NCBI GenBank assembly: GCA_963677505.2
Contig: CAXXWB010000005.1
Span: 1-56,751 of the forward strand
Direction of reading: 5' to 3'
DNA length: 56,751 nucleotides
Source of the DNA: JBGSUZ01 sp963677505
GTDB lineage: Bacteria > Bacillota > Clostridia > Peptostreptococcales > Acidaminobacteraceae
The translations under genes were made by a program, and so were the position numbers. How positions within the stretch are numbered: the first letter of the stretch is position 1; each line of letters starts with the position of its first letter. Shown here piece by piece: positions 55,333-56,751 of this stretch. The notes under the pieces were generated by a model. The model made no database searches. It was not told the DNA's origin and saw only the letters and a program-made list of their open reading frames with translations.

Positions 55333-56640
55333 TCATTTACGGGTTGTAATTTCATAAACATCCGAAATCATGTAATAACTTACAACGCCTTTTTCGTTAC
55401 CTTTCCACGACCATTTTTCACCATCGTCATTGGCAGAAATAGCCACTCTTGCGTCAACATCAACATAATACCAAGTGCCGGACTTAACATTGATAACATT
55501 TTCTTTATAGTAATCACTGTTAGTAACGAAGGGCACAGTTGTTTTGGCAGAGTCTATTTTGAAGTATAGTCTTCCTCTGATATAGGTGGTCCCCGGGAAG
55601 TAATAAAAAGTTTTTTCATCACTAACAAAATAGCACTTCATCATCATTTTGTTTGATGAAATCATTTTCTTGTGATTTTCAATCAAATTGTAAATATGAT
55701 TGTTAGAAGGCATATTCATTTTAATTGTCTTCTCATCAATTGCTAAACTCTTATAGCTACTATTAAAATACGTTTTCATAAATTCAGTTGTAGCTTGATA
55801 CCATTGCTTAATTTCTTCAATTTGCAATTTTCTGCTGTCTTCTACATCCATGTAATCCTGATAAGCCACTGGAACAGTATTAACATATTCATCATAGAGT
55901 TCATATTTAACAAACGACATTTTATATTTGTTATGTTCTTTTTCGAGAAGATCTTTAATGACTGACTCTTTATTTTGAATAGGCATCTCATTTTCAAAAA
56001 GCATATTTATTTTTGTTGTAGATAATTTTGGATAAACTATATTTGATTTGTCTTTTTTTACTCCGGGAGCCAACCCCCAACTTTTAAATTTATCAATTGT
56101 CCATGTTTTTTCATCATATTGGAATGGATCATATCTCTTAGATTTATCCAAAAGTCTAATCATGATTAACTTCATTTCATTCTCAGACAATTTGTTTTTA
56201 GGATTGAAATACTTGGTAATATTTTTCACTAATTGTGGTTCATAAAAACCATTCATGATAGTTGCATAAACTGCTCTTTTATAAGATGGATCAATATTTT
56301 TGCTGTCACCAATGTAATAATTTAGAATACGCTCATAATACAAATCAGGCTTAACCCCTTCTTTAGTTCTGAGAACGCCATAAAGAAGCTGCGCCGATTG
56401 CTCTTTTGTAATAGCTGCGCTTGGATTAGCAATCAACTTATGACCTTTAGAAACCCATTTTTGATTAACAGCTTCTTGAATAGGGTCAGTGTACTGAATG
56501 TTAAGCGTGGTCAGTAGGGTGGCTACATATTGTTTAATGGTAACGGTTTTTGGTGCGGTTGTAGCGGTTGCGGTAAACGATGGTATTATTGATGTTAAAA
56601 TGATTGCTAGTGTAGTGATTCCGATAATTAATTTTTTCAT
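55333..56640 (-). CDS. secreted protein with SLH-like repeats
   Basis: A 435-residue exported protein. AAAGGA lies before the ATG, and the signal peptide (about 26 residues) ends in FTATA. Two stretches recall degenerate S-layer homology modules: DPIQEAVNQKWVSKGHKLI (about 57-75) with ITKEQSAQLLYGVL, and DPSYKRAVYATIMNGFY (about 117-133) with LSENEMKLIMIRLLDK. The remaining 250 residues are lysine- and tyrosine-rich and match nothing I recognise. It lies 11 bp upstream of the giant secreted-protein gene, so the two form an operon and may act together at the cell surface. The 111 bases upstream of it hold no further gene. Confidence 0.75.
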   Translation of the reverse strand: MKKLIIGITTLAIILTSIIPSFTATATTAPKTVTIKQYVATLLTTLNIQYTDPIQEAVNQKWVSKGHKLIANPSAAITKEQSAQLLYGVLRTKEGVKPDLYYERILNYYIGDSKNIDPSYKRAVYATIMNGFYEPQLVKNITKYFNPKNKLSENEMKLIMIRLLDKSKRYDPFQYDEKTWTIDKFKSWGLAPGVKKDKSNIVYPKLSTTKINMLFENEMPIQNKESVIKDLLEKEHNKYKMSFVKYELYDEYVNTVPVAYQDYMDVEDSRKLQIEEIKQWYQATTEFMKTYFNSSYKSLAIDEKTIKMNMPSNNHIYNLIENHKKMISSNKMMMKCYFVSDEKTFYYFPGTTYIRGRLYFKIDSAKTTVPFVTNSDYYKENVINVKSGTWYYVDVDARVAISANDDGEKWSWKGNEKGVVSYYMISDVYEITTRK

Positions 56641-56751
56641 AAAATCAGTCCTTTCAATATGTATGCGTTAGTCGTTAGATGTTTACTATTTAACAAAGTT
56701 ATCCCTCAAGTGAGATTTCAAGATTTTGAAACAATAAAAAAGCATTCACAA

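Overview
The window reads as chromosomal DNA of a low-GC, anaerobic Firmicute, most likely a Clostridia member. I base this on strong GGAGG ribosome sites, many Rho-independent terminators, methyl-accepting chemotaxis proteins with 4-helix sensor domains, sodium-pump oxaloacetate decarboxylase, citrate lyase and secreted stalk-domain proteins. The genus is not assignable from the sequence alone. I see no rRNA, tRNA, CRISPR array, prophage or plasmid functions. One clear mobile element is present, a group II intron.

Layout. 0-4.3 kb: an ABC-2 export operon (lipoprotein, ATPase, two permeases, the last one broken). 4.4-8.2 kb: a chemoreceptor, a broken alpha/beta hydrolase, a secreted stalk-domain lipoprotein and a methyltransferase. 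8.3-12.3 kb: an ammonium-sensing unit made of an Amt-histidine kinase fusion, a NarL-type regulator and a stand-alone Amt. 12.5-17.6 kb: an RND efflux pump, its adaptor and a divergent TetR regulator, with a dense block of frameshifts. 17.7-20.3 kb: a second chemoreceptor and an orphan NarL-type regulator. 20.4-30.7 kb: an intact citrate fermentation operon (transporter, citG, citC, citD, citE, citF, citX, oadA, an OadG-like soluble piece, biotin carrier, oadB, an OadG-like membrane piece). It diverges from a hybrid histidine kinase and an OmpR-type regulator (31.1-34.1 kb), with four tandem 11-bp boxes between them. 34.4-40.3 kb: DUF134 regulator, CxxxCP membrane protein, Gly/Gln-rich secreted protein, S51 peptidase-like protein, hemerythrin, a K+ channel coupled to a cyclic-nucleotide-binding-domain protein, and a PLP enzyme. 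40.3-46.4 kb: an operon around an ArsS-like radical SAM protein (rhodanese lipoprotein, two membrane proteins, Cys-rich protein, glycosyltransferase, broken DUF2064 gene) and a divergent second TVP38 protein. 46.5-56.6 kb: two secreted proteins; the larger one is interrupted by the group II intron.

How the genes work together. Citrate enters through a CitMHS-type carrier and is cleaved by citrate lyase (CitDEF, activated by CitC, with its prosthetic group made and attached by CitG and CitX). The oxaloacetate is decarboxylated by the biotin-dependent Oad complex with Na+ export. The divergent kinase/regulator pair is the obvious candidate controller. The Amt-kinase fusion would couple ammonium binding or transport to transcription of the adjacent amt.

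The strongest structural result is the intron. Removing 47861-50595 from the minus-strand transcript joins two ORFs exactly in frame and gives a single 2032-codon secreted protein. The junction agrees with the GTGCG 5' end, the domain V sequence, a bulged branch-point A and an AT 3' end.
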